DNA from: Lachnospiraceae bacterium | GTDB taxonomy: Bacteria; Bacillota; Clostridia; Lachnospirales; Lachnospiraceae | Direction: 5' to 3' | Assembly: GCA_910573755.1 (NCBI GenBank) | Contig: CAJTBO010000010.1 | Span: 1 to 64,000, forward strand | DNA: 64,000 nucleotides | Shown here: piece by piece, positions 24,301 to 33,707 of the stretch | Layout: each line of letters starts with the position of its first letter | How positions within the stretch are numbered: the first letter of the stretch is position 1 | Made by a program: the position numbers and the translations under genes | The notes under the pieces: generated by a model | Database searches by the model: none | Told to the model about the DNA's origin: nothing | What the model saw: only the letters and a program-made list of their open reading frames with translations

Positions 24301-25395
24301 TTACTTCTTTTTTCCATATTTCCTTGCATATTCTCCGTAAGACACGGAACGCTCCGGATTGTAGCCCTCACTCTGGTTCGGATAACGGTATCTTTTGATA
24401 TCCTGATCGTCCGGATAGATAAATCTTGCACCCGGCCGAAGAATCACTGTCTTGATATCCGGTGTGTTTTCGCTGACGATCCTCTCGAACTGATTGCAGA
24501 GCATTTCAGGATCACTGCAGGTATTCGCCCAGTTATCGTAATGATCCGGAATCAGCACCTTTGCCTTTAATGTCTCCCCCAGCCTTGCGCAATCATAAGG
24601 CGTCATTTTATCGGTTGCTCCCGGTGCGTTCATTCCCATATCAAAAATTGCCACATCGACCTGATAGTTATCCCCGATCGCTTTGTAAGCATCGTTGTAC
24701 CATGTATCACCGAGGAACATGATATTTCCGGCAGATGTCTTAAACAGGAAACTCACGCAGCAGTTCTCATATTTGTCGCGTGAAGTACCATCCCCCGTGC
24801 GGATCACTGTATCGTCATAATTCATAAGGAATTCCACCTGGGCGCCGGGGAAATGAATACTCTCCCCCACTACCGCTGTCGTAATACGCTCGTCGGGCAC
24901 TTCAAACCCTTTTAATTTTTCCACCGTTTTCGCCGGTCCCACAAACCTGCACTCCGTTGTCTGCAATGCCGCCTTTACCGTATAAAGATCGCAGTGATCC
25001 TGATGATGGTGGGTGCTGAAAGCCGCATCGAGCCTGTTAAATTTCCAGGGATCGATCAACTGTGGATTCATGCGCATCCAGTTGATCGTATCTGCGCCCG
25101 CCTGCTTGCATACACCGCAATAGTAATACTGGGTATAATGTGACGGACCGGAATACACATCGATAAAAAAGATAGCTCCCTCATCCGTTTTTAGCATCCA
25201 GGAAGGACCGCCCAGCCACCAGAGCGCAACCGTTCCCTTTTTTACGTCCAGATTTTCAATTTCCTGATTGAGCAGCGTTCCCCATTCCGGAAAGCAGTCT
25301 TCCAGCCAGTCCTGTCTTGTCAAAGACCTGTTCTGATTCAGGTAATCCCCCGCCAGAATTCCCCGTCCATCTGTTCTTTCCACTTTTTTATCCAC
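24301..25395 (-). CDS. UlaG-like metallo-beta-lactamase-fold hydrolase
   Basis: About 364 residues. The N-terminal region (LTRQDWLEDCFPEWGTLLNQEIE) and WWLGGPSWMLKTDEGAIFFID match the L-ascorbate-6-phosphate lactonase (UlaG) family. The metal site is FSTHHHQDHCDLYTV, with further ligands in MFLGDTWYNDAYKAIG and LIPDHYDNW. UlaG opens the lactone ring of ascorbate 6-phosphate; relatives act on other sugar lactones. A GTG seven bases after GGAGG is taken as start; an ATG two codons earlier overlaps the ribosome site too closely. The neighbouring sugar-binding lipoprotein and GntR gene suggest a sugar-acid uptake cluster. Confidence 0.82.
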   Translation of the reverse strand: MDKKVERTDGRGILAGDYLNQNRSLTRQDWLEDCFPEWGTLLNQEIENLDVKKGTVALWWLGGPSWMLKTDEGAIFFIDVYSGPSHYTQYYYCGVCKQAGADTINWMRMNPQLIDPWKFNRLDAAFSTHHHQDHCDLYTVKAALQTTECRFVGPAKTVEKLKGFEVPDERITTAVVGESIHFPGAQVEFLMNYDDTVIRTGDGTSRDKYENCCVSFLFKTSAGNIMFLGDTWYNDAYKAIGDNYQVDVAIFDMGMNAPGATDKMTPYDCARLGETLKAKVLIPDHYDNWANTCSDPEMLCNQFERIVSENTPDIKTVILRPGARFIYPDDQDIKRYRYPNQSEGYNPERSVSYGEYARKYGKKK

Positions 25396-25467
25396 GACCA
25401 TTCCTCCTTTTATTATACTATATTAAATTATAGTACTCATTTATTTTAAATACAATACAATTTTATA

Positions 25468-25478
25468 TTTTTGTATAC
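25468..25478. promoter_or_regulatory. Candidate GntR operator
   Basis: TTTTTGTATAC lies upstream of the UlaG-like gene. Its exact reverse complement GTATACAAAAA is found at 26277-26287 upstream of the gntR gene. GTATAC-centred sites are typical of FCD-type GntR proteins. Confidence 0.5.
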
Positions 25479-25509
25479 ATTTCGTTATAATAGACAATTT
25501 CAGCAATAT

Positions 25510-25552
25510 AAAAGAGGTATAATTGTCTACAACAGACAATTATACCTCTTTT
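25510..25552. terminator. Perfect 19-bp hairpin behind gntR
   Basis: AAAAGAGGTATAATTGTCT is exactly mirrored after five bases (ACAAC). The T-rich arm ends act as the run. It lies 12 bases beyond the gntR stop. The inner AATTGTCT/AGACAATT dyad, with an additional AGACAATT at 25492-25499, could also be protein-binding. Confidence 0.75.
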
Positions 25553-25564
25553 ACCCCATCTATT

Positions 25565-26221
25565 TTATTGGTAAAATATTGCAGGAAGTGTTTTCAGATT
25601 ATAAAACTGAAGTGCCGGCTCTGTAATTTCTCTGAGGCCGCTTTCCACATCCCCGCTCTTTAATGCCTCCACAATCTTCATATGCGACGCATACTGCACT
25701 TCCGAATCTTCCGCCTGCAGATAGTTCGCCGCCTGCAGATACTCGATCTGAATCAGCAGGCTTTTTTCCATCTGCATCAGGGATCGGTTTTTTCCGATCT
25801 TGCATAGTTCCCAGTGATAATCCGAATCCGCTTTAATCCGATTCAATATATCATTCTTTTTCGCCGCTTCATAACACCTTTTAGCATATTCACAAAGCTT
25901 TTCATATTCCGCCCTGCTTCCGTAATAGGCAGCCAGTTTCACCGACATCTGATCAAGGCATATCTTGACCAGACCGACCTCCTTCACCCTGTCCTCATCA
26001 TATACCGCCACCTCAGAGAAACGATTCGGATATGTATTGATAATACCGTCTTTCGCAAGATCACGCAATGCCTCCCGTATCGGCGTGCGGCTGATCTTAA
26101 ACTGCTGGGCAATGGAAGCTTCCGGAATCTTGTCCCCCGGCCTGATTTCCAGAGACAGAATCATATTGATCAAATACTGATAAATCTGCTCCGAAACCGC
26201 ATTTTCAAATTTGTGTTTCAT
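25565..26221 (-). CDS. GntR-family regulator, FadR subfamily (FCD domain)
   Basis: 218 residues. The N-terminal winged HTH shows ILSLEIRPGDKIPEASIAQQF then KISRTPIREALRDLAKDGIINTYPNRF, the standard GntR signature. The C-terminal all-helical FCD domain (~85-210) has a histidine-containing pocket (DSDYHWELCKIG, SHMKIVEAL) that usually binds a metal and a carboxylate or sugar-acid effector. The start follows AGGGGATCGAT. GTATACAAAAA sites occur upstream of both this gene and the UlaG-like gene, so it probably represses the sugar-acid cluster and itself. Confidence 0.9.
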   Translation of the reverse strand: MKHKFENAVSEQIYQYLINMILSLEIRPGDKIPEASIAQQFKISRTPIREALRDLAKDGIINTYPNRFSEVAVYDEDRVKEVGLVKICLDQMSVKLAAYYGSRAEYEKLCEYAKRCYEAAKKNDILNRIKADSDYHWELCKIGKNRSLMQMEKSLLIQIEYLQAANYLQAEDSEVQYASHMKIVEALKSGDVESGLREITEPALQFYNLKTLPAIFYQ

Positions 26222-26361
26222 ATCGATCCCCTGTTTTAAGTAATATTATATATTTTTATGTTTAATTCAAGAAATAGTATACAAAAAACGGATCAGAAAC
26301 ACAACTAAAATATTTTTGCGGAAATTACCGTCTGCAGGCGTCAAAACAAAAACACTCTGCT

Positions 26362-27447
26362 TCAGCCGCCTTTCACCACCTGCGCCGCCACCCGGTAAGC
26401 AGGCTCTGTGATCAGACCCCCCTGCAGCAGTTTTACATCCTCCTCCGTCTCCTCCCCCCTGCTTTTTCTCAGCACTGCCATATTCAGCGTCTTAAACAGC
26501 GAAATCAGCTTTTTCATATCCTGTTCTTTGTCCAGAATACAGGTGCCCAGAGAATCCTTCTCAAACTCGCAGGTCGAAATGATCTGCATACAGATGCGCA
26601 ACTCCCCTGTAATATCCGAAGCCTCCATTAAAATATCCGGCCTTTTCTCAAAACATTCCAGAAAATATTTTTTTGCGCCCTGGACATCTTTTTTCGCAAA
26701 AAAATCCGCCATAGCACGCTTTACCTCCCCGGTCTCAAACTTTTCCCCGATGATCGCTATCCGGCATTCATAAGGCTGCAGCCGGTTCACCTGTACCCAG
26801 ACCATCTGCAGAAATTCCGATAAAAATCCGAATACACGCTTCCGGTATCCGTCATACCCTGTGACATCGATACGCCTTTGCACCTCAAACAAAATGTCAA
26901 AGAGCCAGCCGCAGTATTTATCATAAAGCGCCTTGGGCATCACGCAGATATTCCCGAAATAGACTTTATTGTCATGCACCAGCCTGTCAAAAACAGCGCC
27001 GTATGCAGGATATTTTTCCCTTATCACTTCCTGTGTCACCTGCAAGTCATGAAGATTATGGTCTACCGCGAACCCCTCATAATAATTGCTGTGAAGGGTA
27101 AGCTTTTCCGTTGTGATCAGATCGTAATCCCGTAAGATCCGCTCACAGTCACTGCCGGCCATCAGCCGCTCCGGTCCGTCCGGATGATCGCGGATCACAG
27201 GAAAACGCCTGTAGTGGCAGATTCCTACATTATCTGCGCCTTTATAATTTTTCCACACCCAGTACATGCCGGTAAGTTCGCTGAAATAAGGATTCTGCAC
27301 AGAAATATTATCTTCCCCGCCGTCATCTGTCAGATAGGCGTGATCCAGCGTCCCGTGCAGCGCATGTCCCACCTGCAGCGGGACATACATACTATCCTTC
27401 GGACCTTCAAACAATTTATGAGTCATAACAAAAATCTTTGTAGACAT
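26362..27447 (-). CDS. DUF4422 glycosyltransferase-like protein
   Basis: 361 residues. MSTKIFVMTHKLFEGPKD opens the DUF4422 domain. GMYWVWKNYKGADNVGICHYRRF is the family hallmark (W-K-N, H-Y-R-R-F), followed by YDLITTEK and HDLQVTQEVIREKYP. DUF4422 proteins are capsule or exopolysaccharide glycosyltransferases. The C-terminal ~120 residues add a helical extension of unknown role. AGAGGAGAAAAA fixes the start; the upstream 49-codon extension of the frame has no ribosome site. It follows the rubrerythrin gene on the same strand after a terminator. Confidence 0.82.
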   Translation of the reverse strand: MSTKIFVMTHKLFEGPKDSMYVPLQVGHALHGTLDHAYLTDDGGEDNISVQNPYFSELTGMYWVWKNYKGADNVGICHYRRFPVIRDHPDGPERLMAGSDCERILRDYDLITTEKLTLHSNYYEGFAVDHNLHDLQVTQEVIREKYPAYGAVFDRLVHDNKVYFGNICVMPKALYDKYCGWLFDILFEVQRRIDVTGYDGYRKRVFGFLSEFLQMVWVQVNRLQPYECRIAIIGEKFETGEVKRAMADFFAKKDVQGAKKYFLECFEKRPDILMEASDITGELRICMQIISTCEFEKDSLGTCILDKEQDMKKLISLFKTLNMAVLRKSRGEETEEDVKLLQGGLITEPAYRVAAQVVKGG

Positions 27448-27498
27448 TTTTTCTCCTCTGTACAAAAAATCCGGAAAACAAATTCCTGAAAGATAAAA

Positions 27499-27530
27499 CT
27501 CCCCACGCCGCAACGGACAGCAGGGAGTCT
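27499..27530 (-). terminator. Terminator of rubrerythrin gene
   Basis: On the minus strand, ACTCCC pairs with GGGAGT across a GC-rich inner stem, followed by TTTATC. Confidence 0.6.
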
Positions 27531-27547
27531 TCAAATCAAAAACGCTC

Positions 27548-28084
27548 TTAATAATTTTCCGCACGAACCTCAAAATAAGCCTGAGGATGCGCACAGACAG
27601 GACATACTTCCGGCGCCTTCTTGCCGACTACGATATGGCCGCAGTTTCTGCATTCCCATACCTTTACTTCGCTCTTCTCAAATACCTGTGCGGTTTCCAC
27701 ATTCTTCAACAGGGCTCTGTAACGTTCTTCATGGTGTTTCTCAATCTCCGCCACCATACGGAATTTCGCCGCCAGTTCATGGAACCCTTCCTCCTCAGCT
27801 GTCCTGGCAAAGCCCGCATACATATCTGTCCATTCATAGTTCTCGCCTGCCGCTGCCGATGCAAGGTTGTAAGCTGTATCGCCGATCCCCTCCATCTCCT
27901 TGAACCACATTTTCGCATGCTCTTTTTCATTGTTGGCTGTATCTAAAAACAATGCTGCAATCTGCTCATAGCCCTGCTTTTTCGCTACGGACGCAAAATA
28001 CGTATATTTATTCCTTGCCTCCGACTCGCCCGCAAAAGCCGCCTCCAGATTTTTTCCTGTCTGTGTGCCTTCATACTTACTCAT
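27548..28084 (-). CDS. rbr: Rubrerythrin
   Basis: 178 residues. The N-terminal ferritin-like four-helix domain carries the diiron carboxylates in [29 protein letters not shown] and [25 protein letters not shown]. The C-terminal rubredoxin-like domain has CRNCG and [12 protein letters not shown]. It reduces hydrogen peroxide to water in the cytoplasm of anaerobes, taking electrons from reduced rubredoxin or NADH oxidoreductases. The start follows AAAGGGGGATCAATT. It is monocistronic. Confidence 0.95.
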   Translation of the reverse strand: MSKYEGTQTGKNLEAAFAGESEARNKYTYFASVAKKQGYEQIAALFLDTANNEKEHAKMWFKEMEGIGDTAYNLASAAAGENYEWTDMYAGFARTAEEEGFHELAAKFRMVAEIEKHHEERYRALLKNVETAQVFEKSEVKVWECRNCGHIVVGKKAPEVCPVCAHPQAYFEVRAENY

Positions 28085-28263
28085 AATTGATCCCCCTTTT
28101 TATATTTAATTATTTACAACTCACCGCCTGCGCCAGCCATAAAAAGCCGCCGCCTCATCCCATCGTATTACAATACCTCTGATTTGTCAATATGCCCATT
28201 TTCCTGAAATTCATACAGTTCTTTTGTATGAAACGGCTTTTCTTTGTCCCACCGGAAAATATT

Positions 28264-29613
28264 TCAGATCCCGGGCGAAACAATGCTGCCGTAATTAGAA
28301 AGTATCCTCCGCATATTATGATTCATTTTTTCCGTAAGTTCCTGATATATTTCCCGCTCATACTCCGTAAATCCCAAAAAGCGCAGTTCCGCATCTTCTG
28401 CCTCCGCCTGCCTGAGTTCTGCCAAAACCGGTTCTGACTCCGGTAAAAAGGCAATCTTTATCCGCTTTGTTTTCCGGGATTCTCCTCTCCTTCTGCCGGG
28501 TTTCGCCTCCTCAGTCTCCAGGTACCCCTTTGCTGCCAGCTTCTGCAGCCTGTGGGATATTCCCTGGGGTGTTTCCCCCAGCCTGTCCGCCAGATCCCGC
28601 TTGCTGCACAGGGCTGACGTATTGCGCAGACAGAGCATCAGACGCACATCCCGCAAAGAAAGATCATATTTTACGGCGATCGGCTCCAGATAATAATCCA
28701 GAAGCTTCCGGCAGCGGTAGATCTCCGGCAGGGCTCCCGTTCCGCCGATCTCTTCCAGAGAGATATATAACTGGTTTTCCAGTTTTTTCGCTCCGAGAGA
28801 AAGAATGCCGTCCCCTGCCGCATCAATCAGAAAACGATACACCTGAAAACGGATCTTTTCATAATCTTCTTCCGAAAATATATTTTTATAAAAATTATTA
28901 TAACAGTCAAAGACAGCCCGTTTCATCCGCACGGCCCTGGAAAGGTTCATTCCCTGGGATGCCAGAGACCCCTTTGTCTTTACATAATAATACAATGGTA
29001 TCTGTATCGCGCAGAATACCCCGGCATGACGGATATATTCCAGATTAAACATAAAATCCTCACACCAGCTCACTGACGGATCCATTCTTAAATGATACTT
29101 TTCCACGATCTCCCTGCGGAACAGCTTGTTCCACAGAACACCATAATAAAAATCCGCCGGATTTTCCATCATATACGCCGCATACTGCTCCCGGGAAAAA
29201 GGTTTCGTCTCATCGATATTCCCCTTGGGCGACAAGCGTTCTCCTATTACACGGTAAAAATCCGCGATCACCAGATCACAATGATTTTCCTCCGCCGTTT
29301 TCACAAAGCGCTTTGTGGCGTCCGGCGTGATCCAGTCATCGCTGTCCACAAACTGTAAATAGGTTCCGCGCGCCTTAGATATCGCCAGATTTCTCGTATC
29401 GGAAACACCGCTGTTTTCTTTATGAATCACGATAATCCGCTCATCCTGCGCCGCAAACGCATCACAGACGGCACCGGAATCATCCGTACTGCCGTCATCT
29501 ATAAGCAGCAGTTCGAAATCCGTGTATTCCTGATGGATAATGCTGTTGATACAGCGGGGGAGCGTTGCCCGCACATTATGGACAGGCACAATGATACTGA
29601 CTTCCGGAAACAT
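28264..29613 (-). CDS. Family 2 glycosyltransferase fused to a MarR-like winged-helix domain
   Basis: 449 residues. Residues 1-~230 are a GT-A glycosyltransferase: VSIIVPVHNVRATLPRCINSI, LLIDDGSTDDSG, GVSDTRNLAISKARG and VDSDDWITPD (the metal-binding DxD). After a helical middle, ~315-449 resembles a MarR-type DNA-binding domain: LRDVRLMLCLRNTSALCSKRD, LADRLGETPQGISHRLQKLAAKGYL (recognition helix) and a basic wing (PGRRRGESRKTKR), then a long C-terminal helix. Sugar transfer at the membrane and DNA binding are not usually combined, so the fusion is unusual. The frame runs continuously through the junction. The start follows GAGAGGATTTT. Confidence 0.8.
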   Translation of the reverse strand: MFPEVSIIVPVHNVRATLPRCINSIIHQEYTDFELLLIDDGSTDDSGAVCDAFAAQDERIIVIHKENSGVSDTRNLAISKARGTYLQFVDSDDWITPDATKRFVKTAEENHCDLVIADFYRVIGERLSPKGNIDETKPFSREQYAAYMMENPADFYYGVLWNKLFRREIVEKYHLRMDPSVSWCEDFMFNLEYIRHAGVFCAIQIPLYYYVKTKGSLASQGMNLSRAVRMKRAVFDCYNNFYKNIFSEEDYEKIRFQVYRFLIDAAGDGILSLGAKKLENQLYISLEEIGGTGALPEIYRCRKLLDYYLEPIAVKYDLSLRDVRLMLCLRNTSALCSKRDLADRLGETPQGISHRLQKLAAKGYLETEEAKPGRRRGESRKTKRIKIAFLPESEPVLAELRQAEAEDAELRFLGFTEYEREIYQELTEKMNHNMRRILSNYGSIVSPGI

Positions 29614-29675
29614 AAAATCCTCTCATTCCTGTTTAATCTGTGAGATCCCTGTAACTGCCCTCACAGGTTTTTAAT

Positions 29676-30176
29676 TCATGCGATCACATAACACATCTCA
29701 TGCCACACTTCATTCCCCCAGGTTGAATCGGCGATGCCCAGATCCGTGAAACCCATCTTTACATACATCTCCACTTTCCCATCAAGACAGGTAAGGATAA
29801 GGCGCTGCCCGCCTCTTTCCTTCTGCTTTTTAATATACCGTTCCACGATTTCCCTTGCCAGTCCGCGGCCCCGGTATTCCGGCAATACGTCAAGCCCTAA
29901 CAGCATCACATTTTTTCCGGCCGCATGATGCAGGCTGATATCCGTAAAAAATTCATCCCTGAAAGAAGGCTCGTCTGTCGCAACTCCATTGAAAAAGCCT
30001 GCCATTTTTCCATTTTCTTTGTCAATCGCCACCAGAAAAAATTCCGGCGCGGCAGCGATTCTCTCCGCCATTGCTTTCGGGGAGCACGCCTCGTGAGGCG
30101 GAAAGCAGATCTGCTCTATTAAGATCGCCTCATCTGCCTCCCCGGATCGTATATCTCTGAATTCAAATCCATCCAT
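29676..30176 (-). CDS. GNAT-family N-acetyltransferase
   Basis: About 166 residues from MDGFEFRDIRSGEADEA. The acetyl-CoA site is in LGLDVLPEYRGRGLAREIVERYI (R-G-x-G-x-A). EMYVKMGFTDLGIADSTWGNEVWHEMCYV is the usual C-terminal segment. The sequence resembles bacterial arylalkylamine N-acetyltransferase-like proteins, but the substrate is unknown. An ATG preceded by GGGAGAAAGAAG is preferred; the frame opens 34 codons earlier without a good site. It lies between a glycosyltransferase and a sensor kinase gene on the same strand. Confidence 0.83.
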   Translation of the reverse strand: MDGFEFRDIRSGEADEAILIEQICFPPHEACSPKAMAERIAAAPEFFLVAIDKENGKMAGFFNGVATDEPSFRDEFFTDISLHHAAGKNVMLLGLDVLPEYRGRGLAREIVERYIKKQKERGGQRLILTCLDGKVEMYVKMGFTDLGIADSTWGNEVWHEMCYVIA

Positions 30177-30311
30177 ATGTTTATCTTCTTTCTCCCTTGA
30201 CATTTTATATTTCACATTTATATCCGCCTGATACGGCATCAATGCTATCCGGCGCAGCATTTCTCCGACCAGACGCAAGACCGGCTCCCACTGCCTGAAA
30301 CCGTCTCTGTG

Positions 30312-33300
30312 CTAATGAAGATACTGCCTCAACACCTTCATAAAAATATCCATATCCAGAGGTTTTGAAATATGGGCATTCATGCCGTTCTTAATCGCGG
30401 CCTCTTTATCTTCCTCCAATGCATTTGCAGTCATCGCAATGATCGGAAGATTCTTCACATCTTTTCTCGGAAGGCTCCGGATCTCTCTGGTCGCTTCATA
30501 GCCGTTCATGATCGGCATCTGCACATCCATCAGGACTACGTCATAATAATTTTCTTCGGAGTTTCTCACCATATCCACCGCATCTGTTCCGTCCGGCGCC
30601 GACTCCACTTCAAAACCTGCTTCTTCCAATATTACTTCCGCGATCTCCCGGTTCAGTTCAATATCCTCCACCAAAAGTACTCGTTTTCCGCTGAAATCAT
30701 CCGTTATCCACGGTACGTTTTCCTCTTCCCTGCTGTTTAAATTATTTGCCACAAGCAGCGCGGACTTCAGATCGGACATAAACAGCGGTTTTGCACAGAA
30801 AGCTGTAATACCCGCTTCTTTCGCGTCCTCCTCAATATCAGTCCAGTCATAAGCTGTCAGAATGATGATCGGCGCCTCATCCCCCACTGCGCTGCGGATC
30901 TTTCTTGCGGTTTCTATGCCGCTCATCTCCGGCATCTGCCAGTCAATGATATAGGTATGATAAGAATCCCCCTCTTCATATGCCATCTTCGCACGGTACG
31001 CCGCTTCCCTGCCCGAGGTCGTCCATTCGGCACGCAGGCCGATCTGCTTCAGCATCTTGCTCACACTGTCGCAGATATTCAGATCGTCATCCACCACCAG
31101 CGCACGCAGGCCGTACAGTTCCTTGATCTGCTCCGCATTCTTTTCGATATCCTGCAGCTTCAGGCTTATCTCCACCGTAAACGTCGATCCCATGCCGACT
31201 TCACTCTCCGCGCGAATCGTGCCGTTCATCATCTCCACGATATTTTTTGTGATCGCCATACCGAGGCCGGTGCCTTCAATTCCGCTGCGGGTCGTACTTG
31301 CCTCCCTCTCAAAAGGCTCAAAAACATGTTTCAAAAATTCCGACGTCATGCCGATACCGTTATCCTTGACAATAAAAATGTAATCCCCGTACCCATGGCG
31401 GAACGTTGTTTTCTGCTTGATCCGGAAGGAAATGCTGCCCTTTGCCGGCGTATATTTTACGGCATTGCTCAGCAGATTGATAAATACCTGATTCAATTTC
31501 AGCGGATCTGCTATCACATCCTCATTGGTAACCTCAAATGTATCAATAAACAGTTCAAGCTGCTTCGCCTTTACCTGCGGCTGGATGATATTGACCAGAT
31601 TGTGCATCAGTTCGGAAATATTGCATTCCTGTTCCTTGATCTGCACCTTTCCGCTCTCAATCCTGCTCATATCCAGAATATCATTGATCAGGCTGAGCAG
31701 GTGATTGCTGGAAGACAATACTTTCTGCAGACAGTCTCTAACCTGATCTTTATTATCGATATGGCTTACTGCGATCGTTGTAAATCCTATGATCGCATTC
31801 ATCGGCGTCCTGATATCATGGGACATATTGGAAAGGAATGTCGTTTTTGCCGCATTGGCATGCTGCGCCTGCATCAGCGCGTCCTGCAGCGCCTGAGTCT
31901 GCTGCCGCTGTTTCCGGACCTGTTCCGTGATCTCCTTTGTCACGACCATGACCATAATATCCCCGGTATCATTATCCGGCGTCATAATGAAGGACTGCCT
32001 TACACACATCTGGCTTCCTGCCGGTGCGGCGCCCCAATAATCAACATTTACTTCCGCTTCCCCCTGTTCAAAACATTCCTTCAGATATTTTATATTTACC
32101 ACTCTGGAATATTCTTCAATAGACTCTTTCAAAATAAATTCTTTCCATTTTTCAAAACACTCCGAAGCCCTGCAGGGGACTTTCAGTCCGACCTTTTCCA
32201 GTATGGATATTGTCTTTCCGTCCAGTTCCCGCACAATATCATTCTCTATGATATCCTTTGTCAGATTAAATTCAAACGTACAGACGGCATTTGATGTAAT
32301 CGCTATCCGGTACTGCCTTTCTTTCCTGTCCGCCAGCGATCTCTCCGCCTGAATCCGCAGTTCCTTTTCCTTGATCTCCGTGATGATCTGCCTGCTGAAC
32401 AGAACTTTATCCGCCCTGCCGTCTTTTCTCTCGATGCAGACAATATTGATATGCTCCCACTCCGCCTTGCCTTCGTGCTGGAAGTGGCATTCAAAGCACA
32501 GGCTGTCATTATCTTCCATCGCTTTTATTATGGAGTTCTTATCCAGCGACTGCGCAAGTTCCCTTCGGTCGCTTTCTTCCGTCAACAGATTGCACAAGTA
32601 TTCCGTCAGTTCCTGATAACTGCCGTTTTCCGAAAGTTCTCCCTCTTCAGGCCTTGTTCCTGCCAGATAAATATAGGCATCCGTCTCAAAATCAACCATA
32701 GAGAAACGGGAAAACATTGTATCTACCCCTTTGATAATATATCCCATTTCCCGGTTTTCTTTCTCCAGCAGTTTTCTGTCCCGTCTTGCCCTGAAAAGCA
32801 CAAGAATAATATAAACGATAAATAATCCGATCAGCATGGTTTCCAACTGCATTCCTACAAGATTTTCATCCCTCACCATACTTTCCGTCACATTTTTCGG
32901 AAACGTCTGCACAAGAACAAAATTGTTTTCCGAAAGACGTCTCACGCAGATGTTATCCGTTTTGCTCCCGCTCTCACAGATAAAAGCCCCATTCCCTCCG
33001 CTCTCAAACACTTCCCTCACCTGTCTTGCAGTATTTTCATCCGTCATTCCGGTCTCCGTGAGCAGATCTATTATATTGTTCCCGTGCTCATTCACATCGG
33101 AACATGCAAGAATCCTCTCATCCGGCATACAGAGGTATACCGCCGCATCCTCCCCGAAATAAGTGGTTGCAAGCATATCCTTTAAATATTTTTCCGCCAG
33201 AAAAGAGCCTCTGAGCACACCGATGACCTCTCCCTGATAAAAAAGCGGTGCATAAAAGCTAAGCATGGTCTCATTGTAAAGTATGGAATCAAATACGGCA

Positions 33301-33707
33301 GAAATGCCGCTCTCCCCCTGAATCCCATTCAGATAATAATCTCTTTCCGATGCATCGGAAACCCGTCCGTCATAAACATGGTTCATCCCCTCCCCATCGG
33401 TAAAGATCAATGTGTCAAATAAAGAATTATCTTTTATTTCCTCCAGCATCTGCGCTGTAATTTCCGGTTCTGTAAGGCTTTCTCCGACAAAATAAGAATA
33501 GGTGCTGATCCGGTTCAGTGCATTGCTCAATTCCTTATCGATCTTTTCCGCCGTCTGACGCGCCGAATCCGCCGCATAATCCTTGTTTCTTTCCCCTATA
33601 CGTTTTCTGTTTTGCGTTGCATACCATTGAAATAAAATAATGATGCCGATCAAAAGCAGCACAACATACGCCCATTTCTGAAGATACTTTCTTTTTGTTT
33701 TTTTCAT
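30312..33707 (-). CDS. Hybrid sensor histidine kinase with two receiver domains
   Basis: 1131 residues. TM1 is at ~12-28, an extracellular Cache-like sensor at ~35-280 (FDTLIFTDGEGMNHVYDGRVS) and TM2 at ~285-305. PAS-like regions precede HisKA with the phosphorylated His near 630 (SNMSHDIRTPMNAIIGF). HATPase_c spans ~735-855 (N box LLSNAVKYTP, G boxes DNGIGM and GTGLGMAI). Two receivers follow: VVDDDLNICDSV with IDWQMPEMSG, and LLVEDIELNREIAE with LMDVQMPIMNGYEATREIR. No HPt domain is present, so a separate phosphotransfer protein is needed for output. The start follows AAAGGAAAG. No adjacent response-regulator gene is seen. Confidence 0.93.
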   Translation of the reverse strand: MKKTKRKYLQKWAYVVLLLIGIIILFQWYATQNRKRIGERNKDYAADSARQTAEKIDKELSNALNRISTYSYFVGESLTEPEITAQMLEEIKDNSLFDTLIFTDGEGMNHVYDGRVSDASERDYYLNGIQGESGISAVFDSILYNETMLSFYAPLFYQGEVIGVLRGSFLAEKYLKDMLATTYFGEDAAVYLCMPDERILACSDVNEHGNNIIDLLTETGMTDENTARQVREVFESGGNGAFICESGSKTDNICVRRLSENNFVLVQTFPKNVTESMVRDENLVGMQLETMLIGLFIVYIILVLFRARRDRKLLEKENREMGYIIKGVDTMFSRFSMVDFETDAYIYLAGTRPEEGELSENGSYQELTEYLCNLLTEESDRRELAQSLDKNSIIKAMEDNDSLCFECHFQHEGKAEWEHINIVCIERKDGRADKVLFSRQIITEIKEKELRIQAERSLADRKERQYRIAITSNAVCTFEFNLTKDIIENDIVRELDGKTISILEKVGLKVPCRASECFEKWKEFILKESIEEYSRVVNIKYLKECFEQGEAEVNVDYWGAAPAGSQMCVRQSFIMTPDNDTGDIMVMVVTKEITEQVRKQRQQTQALQDALMQAQHANAAKTTFLSNMSHDIRTPMNAIIGFTTIAVSHIDNKDQVRDCLQKVLSSSNHLLSLINDILDMSRIESGKVQIKEQECNISELMHNLVNIIQPQVKAKQLELFIDTFEVTNEDVIADPLKLNQVFINLLSNAVKYTPAKGSISFRIKQKTTFRHGYGDYIFIVKDNGIGMTSEFLKHVFEPFEREASTTRSGIEGTGLGMAITKNIVEMMNGTIRAESEVGMGSTFTVEISLKLQDIEKNAEQIKELYGLRALVVDDDLNICDSVSKMLKQIGLRAEWTTSGREAAYRAKMAYEEGDSYHTYIIDWQMPEMSGIETARKIRSAVGDEAPIIILTAYDWTDIEEDAKEAGITAFCAKPLFMSDLKSALLVANNLNSREEENVPWITDDFSGKRVLLVEDIELNREIAEVILEEAGFEVESAPDGTDAVDMVRNSEENYYDVVLMDVQMPIMNGYEATREIRSLPRKDVKNLPIIAMTANALEEDKEAAIKNGMNAHISKPLDMDIFMKVLRQYLH

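Noticed and set aside
30957-32294. 445-codon plus-strand frame
   Set aside because: Antisense shadow of the hybrid histidine kinase, with no ribosome site or domain.
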